DNA of 64,000 bases from Fulvivirgaceae bacterium JP3-4 (lineage in GTDB: Bacteria; Bacteroidota; Bacteroidia; Cytophagales; Cyclobacteriaceae), in contig JARKND010000005.1 of the NCBI GenBank assembly GCA_029309925.1, positions 1,178,001 to 1,242,000 of the forward strand. Reading direction: 5' to 3'. Positions within the stretch are counted from its first letter, which is position 1. The number at the start of each line of letters is the position of its first letter. Under the pieces are notes generated by a model. It saw only the letters and a list, made by a program, of their open reading frames with translations, had not been told where the DNA came from and made no database searches. Shown piece after piece: positions 52,519 through 60,562 of this stretch. The position numbers and the translations under genes were made by a program.

Positions 52519-53837
52519 TATTTCAAAAGGTTTCTGGATTGGATCATAGATTCATAAATCAGGAAATTCGCAAGCTTGCTCAGGTATTGGTTCTGCGAAC
52601 GCACCCGCTCCTGGTAAATCGTTACATACTGATCGATGGTGTAAACACCTTCTGTATACTTATCGCCTGCAATGCGGTGATTCATGGAATTCAACTGAAA
52701 ATGTTCTGTAAATTTTTGCAGACCGTCTGCGGCAACGCGATGATTGATCTGAAGTTCCTCCAGTTCCTTTTCTGACTGACGCGCATAATTCTCTAATTCG
52801 TATTGCGCGGATTGCGCCTGGAGGGAGGCTGTGCGGAGAGATGATTGTCTGCTGAATCCTGAGAAGAGATTCCATTCTGCACGAAGACCGATTACACCAA
52901 CATCAAACCACGCCTGATTTGAAGAGAAGATCTCAAAGTCGTTGTTGAAGGCTTGCCGCGTGTAACGTCCATAGAGGGAGAGTTCCGGGAAGATCCGCAT
53001 TTGCTGGCGTTTCAGTTCTTCAACGCTTTGTTGCTGGCGAGTGCTAAGCATCCTGTACCTTGGCAGCGATGTGTTTGAAATTGAAAGCGATGAAGGTGTT
53101 TGTTTACCTAATGTTTGTGCAATGCTTTCAGTTAAGATCAATGAGTCTTTTTCTGCGATGTTGGCAAGCGCTTTTAGTGCGCTGACATTTCTCTGATATG
53201 CACCTTCGCTCTCTTTCAATTGTGTTTCAGTTTCGAGAAAGAGGGCTTTCACGCGATTGAATTCCAGCGGTTCGATCATGCCATTGTCGAGTCTTGTTGC
53301 GGCTGCGGATAAGAGACTGTCCGCTGCGTTCAGAAGTTCTTCATTGAGAATGATCGACTCCCTGCTGAGGAGCGCGAAATAATAGGCGGTGATAACCTGT
53401 TCGGTGAGCGAAAGCGCGCGATCCTGAAATTGATAACGCGATGCTTCCTGCCCGAGTGAATTTGCTTTGATGTTTTTCCAGTTAGAGGCGTTGACGAGCG
53501 CCAGGTTTGCTTCGAGTCCGTAAGTTGAAGCGAACTGCGTCCCGAACTGGACTTTTGCGAATTCACCTTCTGCACCACCGAGGAATTCTGCCGGAACTAA
53601 TTGCACGGGCAGACTGATATTATTGTCGAGTGTTCCGAACGCGCGAACACTGGGTAACAGTGCAGACCAGGCAGACTTGAGTCGCTGATCGTTGATCTGC
53701 TGATTGATATTTTCAGCCTTCAGCGTGGCATTGTTTGATTTTGCATGCGCGATGGCCTCGTCAAGGGTTTTAAATTCTACCTGTGCGAAGGCAGCCAACG
53801 GAACAAGCAGTATAATTAGGAGTGAGAGCTTCCGCAT
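52518..53837 (-). CDS. TolC-family outer-membrane efflux channel
   Basis: The 439-residue protein has a signal peptide (MRKLSLLIILLVPLAAFA) and two repeats of long helices with the OEP pattern (LDEAIAHAKSNNATLKAENI, ATRLDNGMIEPLEFNRVKAL and RVRSQNQYLSKLANFLIYES). It forms the outer-membrane tunnel of the export system encoded by the three following genes, and is the first gene of that operon. Confidence 0.93.
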   Translation of the reverse strand: MRKLSLLIILLVPLAAFAQVEFKTLDEAIAHAKSNNATLKAENINQQINDQRLKSAWSALLPSVRAFGTLDNNISLPVQLVPAEFLGGAEGEFAKVQFGTQFASTYGLEANLALVNASNWKNIKANSLGQEASRYQFQDRALSLTEQVITAYYFALLSRESIILNEELLNAADSLLSAAATRLDNGMIEPLEFNRVKALFLETETQLKESEGAYQRNVSALKALANIAEKDSLILTESIAQTLGKQTPSSLSISNTSLPRYRMLSTRQQQSVEELKRQQMRIFPELSLYGRYTRQAFNNDFEIFSSNQAWFDVGVIGLRAEWNLFSGFSRQSSLRTASLQAQSAQYELENYARQSEKELEELQINHRVAADGLQKFTEHFQLNSMNHRIAGDKYTEGVYTIDQYVTIYQERVRSQNQYLSKLANFLIYESMIQSRNLLK

Positions 53838-53946
53838 AAACCTGTATTTTGATCAAATTTACGCTGGAAAGCGGGCAAGGATACAGGTAAGTAAGTGAAG
53901 GCTGGGTTTTACAGTTTGAGGTGTAGTGGAAGCCGATCGAAACGAA

Positions 53947-54081
53947 AGACCAAAAACCAAGATCCAAAAACCAAAACCCAAGATGCAAAGTCCAGAGGCC
54001 TGGCCACAGTAGTGTAAAAAGAAAATCCCAAACGTGAGACCATTTGGGATTTGTTTTTTGGTATTTGGATCTTGGATCTTT
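53947..54081. repeat. Inverted heptamer pair (NNNCCAA type) enclosing a bidirectional terminator
   Basis: The left arm is AGACCAA, AAACCAA, GATCCAA, AAACCAA, AACCCAA, GATGCAA (53947-53988). The right arm is TTTTTGG, TATTTGG, ATCTTGG, ATCTTTA, ending at the stop of the peroxiredoxin gene. The gap 53838-54079 has no gene. Confidence 0.85.
54023..54052 (-). terminator. Bidirectional intrinsic terminator after the peroxiredoxin gene
   Basis: AAATCCCAAA pairs with TTTGGGATTT across CGTGAGACCA. On the minus strand it is followed by a T-rich stretch (TTTTC, then TTTTTAC), and on the plus strand by GTTTTTTGG. It should end the peroxiredoxin transcript before the TolC operon. Confidence 0.75.
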
Positions 54082-54712
54082 ACAGGTTCGGCTGAGGTGT
54101 AGTCCTCAAATACGGCTTAATCCGCTTGTGTCCTTTAGGGAATTTTGCAGGAATCTCTTCGTCTTTTACTGCTGCGGTGATGATCACATCTTCGCCTTGT
54201 TTCCAGTCGGCAGGCGTGGCAACGCTGTAGTTTGCGGTGAGCTGCAGACTGTCGATCACGCGAAGAATTTCGTTGAAATTTCTTCCTGTTGAAGCCGGGT
54301 AGGTGATCATCAGCTTGATTTTTTTATCCGGTCCGATAATAAATACTGAACGCACGGTGAATTTATCAACGTTAGGATGCACCATGCCGTAAAGGTTCGC
54401 AACCTTAAATTCCGGATCAGCGATGAGCGGATATTCTACGTTTGTATTCTGCGTTTCATTGATGTCGTGAATCCATTTTTTATGTGAGTCGAGCGGGTCA
54501 GCACTGATCGCAATGATCTTTACATTACGTTTTGTAAACTCGGGCTTCAGTCGTGACATCGAACCCAGCTCTGTCGTGCACACGGGCGTAAAATCTGCGG
54601 GATGAGAGAAAAGAACACCCCAGCCGTTGCCGAGCCATTCGTGAAATTTAATTGTTCCTTCAGTGGTTTCTGCTGTGAAATCAGGAGCAATATCGCCTAA
54701 TCTGAGTGACAT
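54080..54712 (-). CDS. 1-Cys peroxiredoxin (Prx6/AhpC family)
   Basis: The 210-residue protein has the thioredoxin-fold peroxiredoxin core with FSHPADFTPVCTTELG; C45 is the peroxidatic cysteine and the only cysteine. The C-terminal extension (ATPADWKQGEDVIITAAVKD and following) matches Prx6-type enzymes, which are 1-Cys. It reduces hydrogen peroxide or lipid peroxides using an external thiol. It is monocistronic, and its stop codon lies inside the end of a heptamer array. Confidence 0.94.
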   Translation of the reverse strand: MSLRLGDIAPDFTAETTEGTIKFHEWLGNGWGVLFSHPADFTPVCTTELGSMSRLKPEFTKRNVKIIAISADPLDSHKKWIHDINETQNTNVEYPLIADPEFKVANLYGMVHPNVDKFTVRSVFIIGPDKKIKLMITYPASTGRNFNEILRVIDSLQLTANYSVATPADWKQGEDVIITAAVKDEEIPAKFPKGHKRIKPYLRTTPQPNL

Positions 54713-54869
54713 AGAATTTGTGTTAAAGGTTATACAAGTTGTTCTTCAGTAAACCGCCAGAATTGAAAATTGGTTTACCCGTTTGTCTGTTGCGGGTCAA
54801 TATTAGTAAAAGACTACTGATTTAGTAGGGATTGCCTTGAAATAATTATTCGTACTTGCTTCTGGGAAG

Positions 54870-54978
54870 GGCTTCAAGCTGCAAGCTACAAGCTTCAAGT
54901 CCAATTTCGACATAGAATTGCTTTATGGTCAAGCGACAACAGGCTTGCAGCTTGCGGCTTGTAGCTTGTAGCTTTTAG
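54870..54978. repeat. Inverted heptamer pair (AGCTNCA type)
   Basis: The left arm is GGCTTCA, AGCTGCA, AGCTACA, AGCTTCA, AGTCC. The right arm is GGCTTGC, AGCTTGC, GGCTTGT, AGCTTGT, AGCTTTT. About 40 bp lie between. It is the same type as 12970 and 42223, and the right arm ends just before the stop of the Rrf2 gene. The gap 54713-54983 has nothing else. Confidence 0.88.
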
Positions 54979-54983
54979 GGGAG

Positions 54984-55424
54984 CTACTTCTTCTTCCTTG
55001 CCTTCAGCTTCGTCTCCTTCTTCACCAGATCCTCGAGCGTATTCGCTTTCAGCATTTCAACGGTGGCATTGCGCACTTGTAGGAAAGCATCGCGCACGCT
55101 GCAGGTTTCTTCATCGACACACTCGGTGCAGCGTTCATAGAATTTATAGGTAGCGCAAGGCACGTGAGCGATCGCTCCATCAAACAAGCGGACAATTTCT
55201 GCAAGATTCACTTCGTATGGTTCTCGTCTCAGAAAATAGCCGCCACCTTTACCTTGTTTGCTTCCAAGGACACCGGCACGCTTGAGGTCGAGGAGGATGG
55301 CTTCGAGAAATTTTTTGGGAATGGCGCAGGCCTCGGAAACATCCTTGATGAGGAATTTCTCTTTTGGGGTTTTCGCCATGTACACCAATGCATGAACCGC
55401 GTACTTACACTTCTTGGAAAGCAT
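54984..55424 (-). CDS. Rrf2-family transcriptional regulator with a cysteine cluster
   Basis: The 146-residue protein has the Rrf2 winged-helix domain (YAVHALVYMAKTPKEKFLI, then helix PKKFLEAILLDLKRAGVL and the wing SKQGKGGGYFL). Cysteines C90, C99, C102 and C108 lie in the region where IscR, NsrR and RirA carry their Fe-S ligands. That suggests a redox or iron-sulfur sensor. The gene is upstream of a peroxiredoxin on the same strand, which suits an oxidative-stress role, but 270 bp of repeat lies between. Confidence 0.88.
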   Translation of the reverse strand: MLSKKCKYAVHALVYMAKTPKEKFLIKDVSEACAIPKKFLEAILLDLKRAGVLGSKQGKGGGYFLRREPYEVNLAEIVRLFDGAIAHVPCATYKFYERCTECVDEETCSVRDAFLQVRNATVEMLKANTLEDLVKKETKLKARKKK

Positions 55425-55510
55425 ATTATGGTGTAATTTAGATTTTTGCGATTAGATTTCTGCTATCTAAATTAGCTAACCGTCCATTCTGTCAAGCGAT
55501 TCAAAAACAA

Positions 55511-55582
55511 GCCGAGGTAGCTCAGGGGTAGAGCAGCTGATTCGTAATCAGCAGGTCGTGGGTTCAAATCCCATCTTCGGCT
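55511..55582 (+). tRNA. tRNA-Thr (anticodon CGT)
   Basis: The 72-nt cloverleaf has acceptor GCCGAGG/CTTCGGC, D-arm GCTC...GAGC, anticodon stem GCTGA/TCAGC around TTCGTAA (anticodon CGT, threonine ACG codons), and T-arm GTGGG/CCCAT around TTCAAAT. CCA is not encoded. It is followed at once by a heptamer array. Confidence 0.95.
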
Positions 55583-55654
55583 CGAAATAGTCAATAGTCA
55601 CTGGATATTAGTCATTAGGAGATTGGACTAGGGTGAATATTTGTCTTCGATCTG

Positions 55655-55743
55655 AAAAGGCATTTGAGCCAGCTCGCGAACGCGGCTGCGCTCATCCAGA
55701 TAGGCTTGTCCGTATCGGGAAGGCACTAGGCATTGGGCATTAG
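55655..55743. repeat. Inverted repeat, left copy, flanking fluC
   Basis: AAAAGGCATTTGAGCCAGCT starts an 85-90-bp segment that is repeated in reverse orientation at 56202-56284 with only a few differences. It includes CGCGAACGCGGCTGCGCTCA and GATAGGCTTGTCCG and ends in a heptamer stretch (GGCACTA, GGCATTG, GGCATTA). Confidence 0.9.
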
Positions 55744-55791
55744 TTGGTGATATTCCAATGAAAAAGAATGCGCCCTCAGAATTGAGAAAAA

Positions 55792-56172
55792 TCAAATGTG
55801 CCTCGCGATCCAGATTCCGATCCAAACCAAAAGGACGCCAAATAGCAATGATGAAGTTGAATAGACGATTGATGTCGTTGTCATTCGATTTGTCAGCAGA
55901 TTAAAATTCTCGAAAGCAAACGTTGAAAACGTTGTAAATCCACCGCAAAATCCGGTTATCAAAAATAATCTCGTATTAGAAACATCATTTGAATTCTGTG
56001 ATGCCCACCCATACACTAATCCCAACACAAAAGCACCAACTAAATTGACAGTAAAAGTCCCGTAGGGAAATGTTGAATTGAGTTTTTGATCGATTGAAAC
56101 AGAAGAAAGGTACCGTGCAACAGAGCCAAGAAACCCCCCAGCACCAACAATGAGAATGTTTGTCAAAGTCAT
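55792..56172 (-). CDS. crcB: Fluoride ion channel, Fluc/CrcB family
   Basis: The 126-residue protein has four membrane helices and the Fluc signatures GGFLGSVARYLSS near the N-terminus, FPYGTFTVNLVGAFVLG, and TGFCGGFTTFSTFAFE (the G-x-T-T-F-S-T-F helix that lines the fluoride path). It works as a dual-topology dimer exporting fluoride. It stands alone between two arms of an inverted repeat, themselves between two tRNA genes. No fluoride riboswitch was recognised upstream. Confidence 0.94.
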   Translation of the reverse strand: MTLTNILIVGAGGFLGSVARYLSSVSIDQKLNSTFPYGTFTVNLVGAFVLGLVYGWASQNSNDVSNTRLFLITGFCGGFTTFSTFAFENFNLLTNRMTTTSIVYSTSSLLFGVLLVWIGIWIARHI

Positions 56173-56201
56173 GGACTAAAGTAAGCGTTAGCCGTGCATT
56201 T

Positions 56202-56284
56202 CCTAATGCCTAATTCCCTCCCGATTCGGACAAGCCTATCGGGATGAGCGCAGCCGCGTTCGCGAGCTGGCTCAAATGCCTTTT
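56202..56284. repeat. Inverted repeat, right copy, flanking fluC
   Basis: This is the reverse complement of the segment at 55655-55743 (here CCTAATGCCTAATT...GGCTCAAATGCCTTTT). The two copies enclose the crcB gene and its flanks, about 460 bp. Confidence 0.9.
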
Positions 56285-56355
56285 ACGACCAGAGGCTAAA
56301 CAGCTTAGGATACTCCTACTAGTTACTAATGACCAGTGACTAGTGACTTATAGTG

Positions 56356-56437
56356 TACCGAAGGCGGGACTCGAACCCGCATGTCTTGCGACACACGCCC
56401 CTGAAACGTGCGTGTCTACCAATTCCACCACTTCGGC
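56356..56437 (-). tRNA. tRNA-Leu (anticodon CAG)
   Basis: Read on the minus strand: acceptor GCCGAAG/CTTCGGT, D-arm with GGAATTGGTAGACA, anticodon stem CACGT/GCGTG around TTCAGGG (CAG), a long variable arm (TGTCGCAAGACA) and T-arm GCGGG/CCCGC. The long variable arm confirms a leucine-type class II tRNA. Confidence 0.94.
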
Positions 56438-56457
56438 AAATTCTATTCAATGTTAAA

Positions 56458-56502
56458 AGTTCAAGGTTCAAAGTTTCTCTAACCTTGAACCTTGAACATT
56501 GG
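56458..56502. repeat. Inverted heptamer pair between two tRNA-Leu genes
   Basis: AGTTCAA, GGTTCAA, AGTTTCT then CTAACCT, TGAACCT, TGAACAT. The two arms meet almost directly and could form a hairpin in the tRNA precursor. Confidence 0.85.
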
Positions 56503-56517
56503 ATCTGAAATTCTAAG

Positions 56518-56601
56518 TCCCCAGAACTGGATTCGAACCAGCACACCCTTTCGGGCGCTACCACCTCAAAGTAGTGCGTCTACCAATTTCGCCACCTGGG
56601 G
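56518..56601 (-). tRNA. tRNA-Leu (anticodon GAG)
   Basis: Read on the minus strand: acceptor CCCCAGG/TCTGGGG, D-arm with GAAATTGGTAGACG, anticodon stem CTACT/GGTAG around TTGAGGT (GAG), variable arm GCGCCCGAAAGGGTGTG and T-arm GCTGG/CCAGT. It is probably co-transcribed with the tRNA-Leu(CAG) 80 bp downstream. Confidence 0.94.
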
Positions 56602-56782
56602 AGGGTATTCTCCGTTTTTCAACGGGCGTCAAAGGTAAAAATGTTTGGTAATTTTACCAACACTCTGCCTAAAACATGAAAATTAGTGTGAAATGGACGC
56701 ACATCAAGAAGTCGGGCAGCAGGAGCTGTGCGGTTTAGTCAGTATCGGGGCCGGGGTGCGGCCGCGATGTTTCTCATTCCAT

Positions 56783-56917
56783 CTATTTTGTCAGCGGGCT
56801 GGATTTTAGCTTCAATGCCTTGTCAGACATTGCGTTAAACTTCTGCGCATACCAGAATAAAATAGAATAGAAAACCAATAACGCTGTGAAAACAAATACC
56901 ATCATTGACCCTTCCAT
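56783..56917 (-). CDS. Small 44-residue single-pass membrane protein
   Basis: A short frame from ATG 56917 to TAG 56783-56785 encodes 44 residues. A membrane helix (MMVFVFTALLVFYSILFWYA) is followed by a basic tail (QKFNAMSDKALKLKSSPLTK). It has the make-up of real small membrane proteins: hydrophobic core with aromatic edges and positive-inside tail. It lies upstream of the two tRNA-Leu genes on the same strand. The stretches 56602-56782 and 56918-57229 show no other gene. Confidence 0.6.
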   Translation of the reverse strand: MEGSMMVFVFTALLVFYSILFWYAQKFNAMSDKALKLKSSPLTK

Positions 56918-57229
56918 TTAGTATTCAAAAGTAACCCGTGAACGGCCGCTTAACTGGTCGATGGCCCCCCGGTTGGCACGAGCGTAAGTTTTCTCACGGT
57001 TTTAGTAAATATTTTATACCCTTTCCGGGAGGGTAGGTGTCGTTTTGGTTCACTTTTGGCATTAGAAAAGCATTAATACCCGCATTTTGTAGGGAAGCCC
57101 TTCATGTAAAATATTTCAGGAATAATTTATGCTGGCCCTATATTCGCACAAAATCTATGACTTTATCGGATCGTTAAAGACGTAAGTTCCCCAACAGCGA
57201 TTTCTTAAATTCCCTAAAGAATTAAAATA

Positions 57230-58912
57230 ATGTATATGAAAAGAGGTTCTGGTTTTCTGTTTGCCATTCTCGCCATTTTGTTTGTTTCAAATGTCTATAG
57301 CCAGGATCAGCAGGATTCAACTGAAAATGTTCCAAAAGACTGGTATCTGAAAGACCCGGCAGACGATCACTATCAGGGTGTCAGCGCTGAGAAAACATAC
57401 AGCACACTACTGAACGGAAAACCATCGCGCACCGTGCTGGTGGCCGTGATCGACTCGGGAATTGATATCGACCATGAAGATTTGAAAGATGTGCTATGGA
57501 CAAACCGCAATGAAATTGCAGGCAACGGCATTGACGATGACAAAAACGGCTACATCGATGATATCCATGGATGGAACTTCATCGGTGGAAAAAACGGCAA
57601 CGTAAACGAGGACACCTACGAAGTGACTCGCGAGTACGCCCGCCTCCGTCCGAAATATGACAGCGTTGATGAAAAAACCATCAGCAAGAAAAATAAGGCT
57701 GAGTACGATTACTGGAAGCGCGTGAAAGCGAAATATGACAACGACTCAAAGTTCAATAAAGGTCAGTACGATCAGTATAGCGAGCAGTATCAGCTTTACG
57801 CGAATGCGTTTATCACCATTCAATACTGCGACAGTCTGCTTCAGAAAGTCTCGGGCAAGCCTGTGCTCAAATCATCATTAGCAAGCATTCCCGTTACCAA
57901 CGATACCATAAATTTTGCCAAGCAGACGCTCACAAAAATTCTTGAAGGCATTGAAGGCGATGTTGAGGTGAGTCAGTTCCTCGATGAGCTCGCAGGTTAT
58001 ATTGGACAACTCAAAGAAGGTTACGATCACTATCGCGTGGCCGTTGAGTATGGTTACAATACGGAATTCAACTCACGCACAATTGTTGGTGATGATCCCA
58101 ATAATCTTTACGAAAAAGGATATGGCAATAACGATGTTGAAGGTCCCGATCCGAAACACGGCACGCATGTGGCGGGTATCATCGGTGCAAACCGCAGAAA
58201 CAATATCGGTGTAAATGGTATTGCCGACAACGTGCAGATCATGTCGGTCCGCGCAGTTCCGAACGGTGACGAACGTGACAAAGATGTAGCGAATGCAATC
58301 ATCTACGCGGTTGACAATGGCGCCAGGATCATCAACATGAGTTTTGGAAAATCATTTTCTCCTGGAAAGGAAGCTGTTGACAAGGCGGTGAAATATGCTG
58401 AATCGAAAGGTGTTCTTCTTATTCATGCAGCCGGAAACGATCACGACAATCTCGATCTGGAGTCCAATTTCCCGAACAAAAACTTTTTGTCCGGTGGTCA
58501 GGCGAAGAACTGGCTTGAGATCGGTGCATCATCGTGGGGAGCAGATGAAAACTTTGTCGGAAGCTTTTCAAACTACGGCAAGAAGTCGGTTGATCTCTTT
58601 GCACCAGGCGTGCAGATCTATTCAACCACACCGGACAACTCATATGAAGATCTCCAGGGAACCAGTATGGCCTGTCCTGCGACAAGTGGTGTTGCCGCGG
58701 TGCTGATGTCTTACTTTCCTGATCTCTCAGCAAATCAGATCAAGGAAATTCTTCGTCAGTCAACACGCAAGTTTGATGGCCTGAAAGTCACGAAGCCTGG
58801 AACGAAAGAAGTTGTTCCATTCGCTGAACTCAGCACAACCGGTGGAATGGTGAACGCCTACGAAGCCGTGAAGCTCGCGATGACAATGAAGCCGGAAGGG
58901 AAGAAGAAATAA
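57230..58912 (+). CDS. Subtilisin-family (S8) serine protease with a large insert
   Basis: The 560-residue protein has a signal peptide (MKRGSGFLFAILAILFVSNVYS) and the subtilase triad: D75 in AVIDSGIDIDHEDL, H310 in KHGTHVAGIIGANRR and S479 in QGTSMACPATSGVAAV. D and H are about 235 residues apart, so roughly 180 residues are inserted. The insert is charged and Tyr-rich (SKKNKAEYDYWKRVKAKYD and on) and predicted helical. It is probably secreted or periplasmic. No separate propeptide inhibitor domain is obvious. No T9SS sorting domain is seen at its C-terminus, which ends in a lysine-rich tail. Confidence 0.9.
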   Translation: MYMKRGSGFLFAILAILFVSNVYSQDQQDSTENVPKDWYLKDPADDHYQGVSAEKTYSTLLNGKPSRTVLVAVIDSGIDIDHEDLKDVLWTNRNEIAGNGIDDDKNGYIDDIHGWNFIGGKNGNVNEDTYEVTREYARLRPKYDSVDEKTISKKNKAEYDYWKRVKAKYDNDSKFNKGQYDQYSEQYQLYANAFITIQYCDSLLQKVSGKPVLKSSLASIPVTNDTINFAKQTLTKILEGIEGDVEVSQFLDELAGYIGQLKEGYDHYRVAVEYGYNTEFNSRTIVGDDPNNLYEKGYGNNDVEGPDPKHGTHVAGIIGANRRNNIGVNGIADNVQIMSVRAVPNGDERDKDVANAIIYAVDNGARIINMSFGKSFSPGKEAVDKAVKYAESKGVLLIHAAGNDHDNLDLESNFPNKNFLSGGQAKNWLEIGASSWGADENFVGSFSNYGKKSVDLFAPGVQIYSTTPDNSYEDLQGTSMACPATSGVAAVLMSYFPDLSANQIKEILRQSTRKFDGLKVTKPGTKEVVPFAELSTTGGMVNAYEAVKLAMTMKPEGKKK

Positions 58913-59056
58913 ATACCCCTAAATCCCCTAAAGGGGACTTCAGGGCGTCAGAACGTTACAGGTCATCAACATAATTAAAAAGGAAAGCTCTCACAGTTCT
59001 GAGAGCTTTTTTTATTGCGTGCATTCAAGTCCCCTTTAGGGGATTTAGGGGTGCTT
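58913..59056. repeat. Inverted CCCCTAAAGGGG pair enclosing a terminator
   Basis: ACCCCTAAATCCCCTAAAGG begins at 58916, just after the protease stop. Its reverse complement, AAGTCCCCTTTAGGGG, lies at about 59027-59050 and runs into the end of rlmD. The pattern matches the pair at 656-962. Confidence 0.85.
58984..59013 (+). terminator. Intrinsic terminator of the subtilase gene
   Basis: AAAGCTCTCA pairs with TGAGAGCTTT and is followed by a T run. It lies between convergent genes and inside the inverted repeat pair. Confidence 0.9.
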
Positions 59057-60469
59057 CCTTTTCAGCGCTACGATATTCTCCACGTGCATGGTATGCGGGA
59101 ACATGTCGACTGGCTGCACTGTGGTGATCTCATAGTTTTCTGTCAGGATTTTCAGGTCGCGTGCCTGTGTTGCAGCGTTGCAGCTCACATAGACGATCCG
59201 TTGCGGGTTTGCTTTTACGATCATGCGCGTCACGTCTTCGTGCATACCAGCGCGAGGAGGATCGGTGATGATCACATCCGGTCTTCCATGCTGTGTGAGG
59301 AATGCATCGTTCAGCAAATCCTTTATGTCGCCCGCGAAAAATTCGGTATTCGAAATGTGGTTGATGGATGAGTTGATCTTCGCGTCTTCAATGGCAGCGC
59401 TGACGTACTCTAAACCGACCACCTTCTTTGCACTTGAAGCAACAAAATTTGCAATCGTGCCGGTGCCGGTGTAAAGATCGTAGACCAGTTCGTGTGGCTG
59501 AATATTTGCAAACTGCCATGTCAGTCTGTACAGTTCATAAGCCTGGTCCGAGTTTGTCTGGTAAAACGACTTCGGACCCACTCTATATTCTATAAAGCCT
59601 GAGCTGTCGGGCGTCTGCATTTTTTCTGTGATGTACGGATTGCCCTTCCAGCAAACGATATTCAGGTCATGGAACGTGTCGTTCTTCTTTCCGTTGATCA
59701 CATAATTGAAGGATGTAATCTCAGGGAAATCCCTTTCAAGTCGTGTGAGGATTTTTTCGATCCATTCCATCTTGTCGTATGTCACTTGCAGGATCACCAT
59801 CACTTCACCAGTGTTTGCCGTGCGGATGGTGAGCGTCCGCAGAAATCCGATTTGCTTTCGCAGATCAAAAAACGGAATCGAATTTTTGATCGCTTCATCG
59901 CGTGCTGCCAGGCGTATGCCATTGGATGGTTCAGGTTGAAGGTGACACTGCACTACATCGAATACACGATCGTATTTGCGCGGGATGTGATAACCCAATG
60001 CCGGTTCAGATGGCTTGTCTTTGCCTGCCAGGTCAAGTTCACTGCGTGTCAGCCAGCGGTCGGATGAAAAAGTATAATCGAGCTTGTTACGATAGAAGCG
60101 TGTTTTTGCTGAGCCACGAATCGGTTTCACGCCAGGAAGCGTTAATCCGCCAAGGCGTTCAAGATTATCGATCACCTGTCTTTCTTTATACTGGAGCTGT
60201 GTTTCATAAATGATGTGTTGCCATGAACATCCTCCGCAAAGCCCGAAATGCACGCAAAATGGGTTAGTCCGATTTGGGGACATCTGCCTGATCGCAGTGA
60301 CTTTTCCTTCCAGAAATGAGCTTTTGATCTTCGTTAATTGCGCATCTACAACGTCTCCTGGCGCACAACCTTCCAGAAAAATCACCTGTCCATTCACTTT
60401 CCCCACGCATTTGCCTTCTGCAGCCATGGTGTCAACAAAAATGTTCTCAACAACGTCACCTTTTCTCAT
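59045..60469 (-). CDS. rlmD: 23S rRNA (uracil-5-)-methyltransferase of the RlmD/RumA family
   Basis: The 474-residue enzyme has an N-terminal TRAM domain (MAAEGKCVGKVNGQVIFLEG), a cysteine cluster for a 4Fe-4S centre (CVHFGLCGGCSW and a later Cys) and a SAM-dependent methyltransferase core: DLYTGTGTIANFVA, the motif DPPRAGMHEDV and the catalytic-Cys loop YVSCNAATQARDL. It methylates a uridine at C5 in 23S rRNA. Bacteroidota often have one or two RlmD/RlmC-like enzymes, so the exact uridine is not certain. Confidence 0.9.
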   Translation of the reverse strand: MRKGDVVENIFVDTMAAEGKCVGKVNGQVIFLEGCAPGDVVDAQLTKIKSSFLEGKVTAIRQMSPNRTNPFCVHFGLCGGCSWQHIIYETQLQYKERQVIDNLERLGGLTLPGVKPIRGSAKTRFYRNKLDYTFSSDRWLTRSELDLAGKDKPSEPALGYHIPRKYDRVFDVVQCHLQPEPSNGIRLAARDEAIKNSIPFFDLRKQIGFLRTLTIRTANTGEVMVILQVTYDKMEWIEKILTRLERDFPEITSFNYVINGKKNDTFHDLNIVCWKGNPYITEKMQTPDSSGFIEYRVGPKSFYQTNSDQAYELYRLTWQFANIQPHELVYDLYTGTGTIANFVASSAKKVVGLEYVSAAIEDAKINSSINHISNTEFFAGDIKDLLNDAFLTQHGRPDVIITDPPRAGMHEDVTRMIVKANPQRIVYVSCNAATQARDLKILTENYEITTVQPVDMFPHTMHVENIVALKRKHP

Positions 60470-60562
60470 GAATGGAATTATAATAATGGGGACAAAGCTA
60501 ACGAATAATGTATTTTAAGCCTCGTTGACATTTCTTATATTTAAGGTCCTTGTGCGACTGAT

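Larger units (their letters stand above)
55587..56353. repeat. Outer inverted heptamer arms around the fluC locus
   Basis: The left arm is ATAGTCA, ATAGTCA, CTGGATA, TTAGTCA (55587-55614). The right arm is CTAGTTA, CTAATGA, CCAGTGA, CTAGTGA, CTTATAG (56319-56353). The left arm begins 4 bp after tRNA-Thr and the right arm ends 2 bp before tRNA-Leu. Confidence 0.8.

Noticed and set aside
55792-56172. Fluoride riboswitch ahead of crcB
   Set aside because: I looked for the conserved pseudoknot text upstream (56173-56300) and saw only the inverted repeat.
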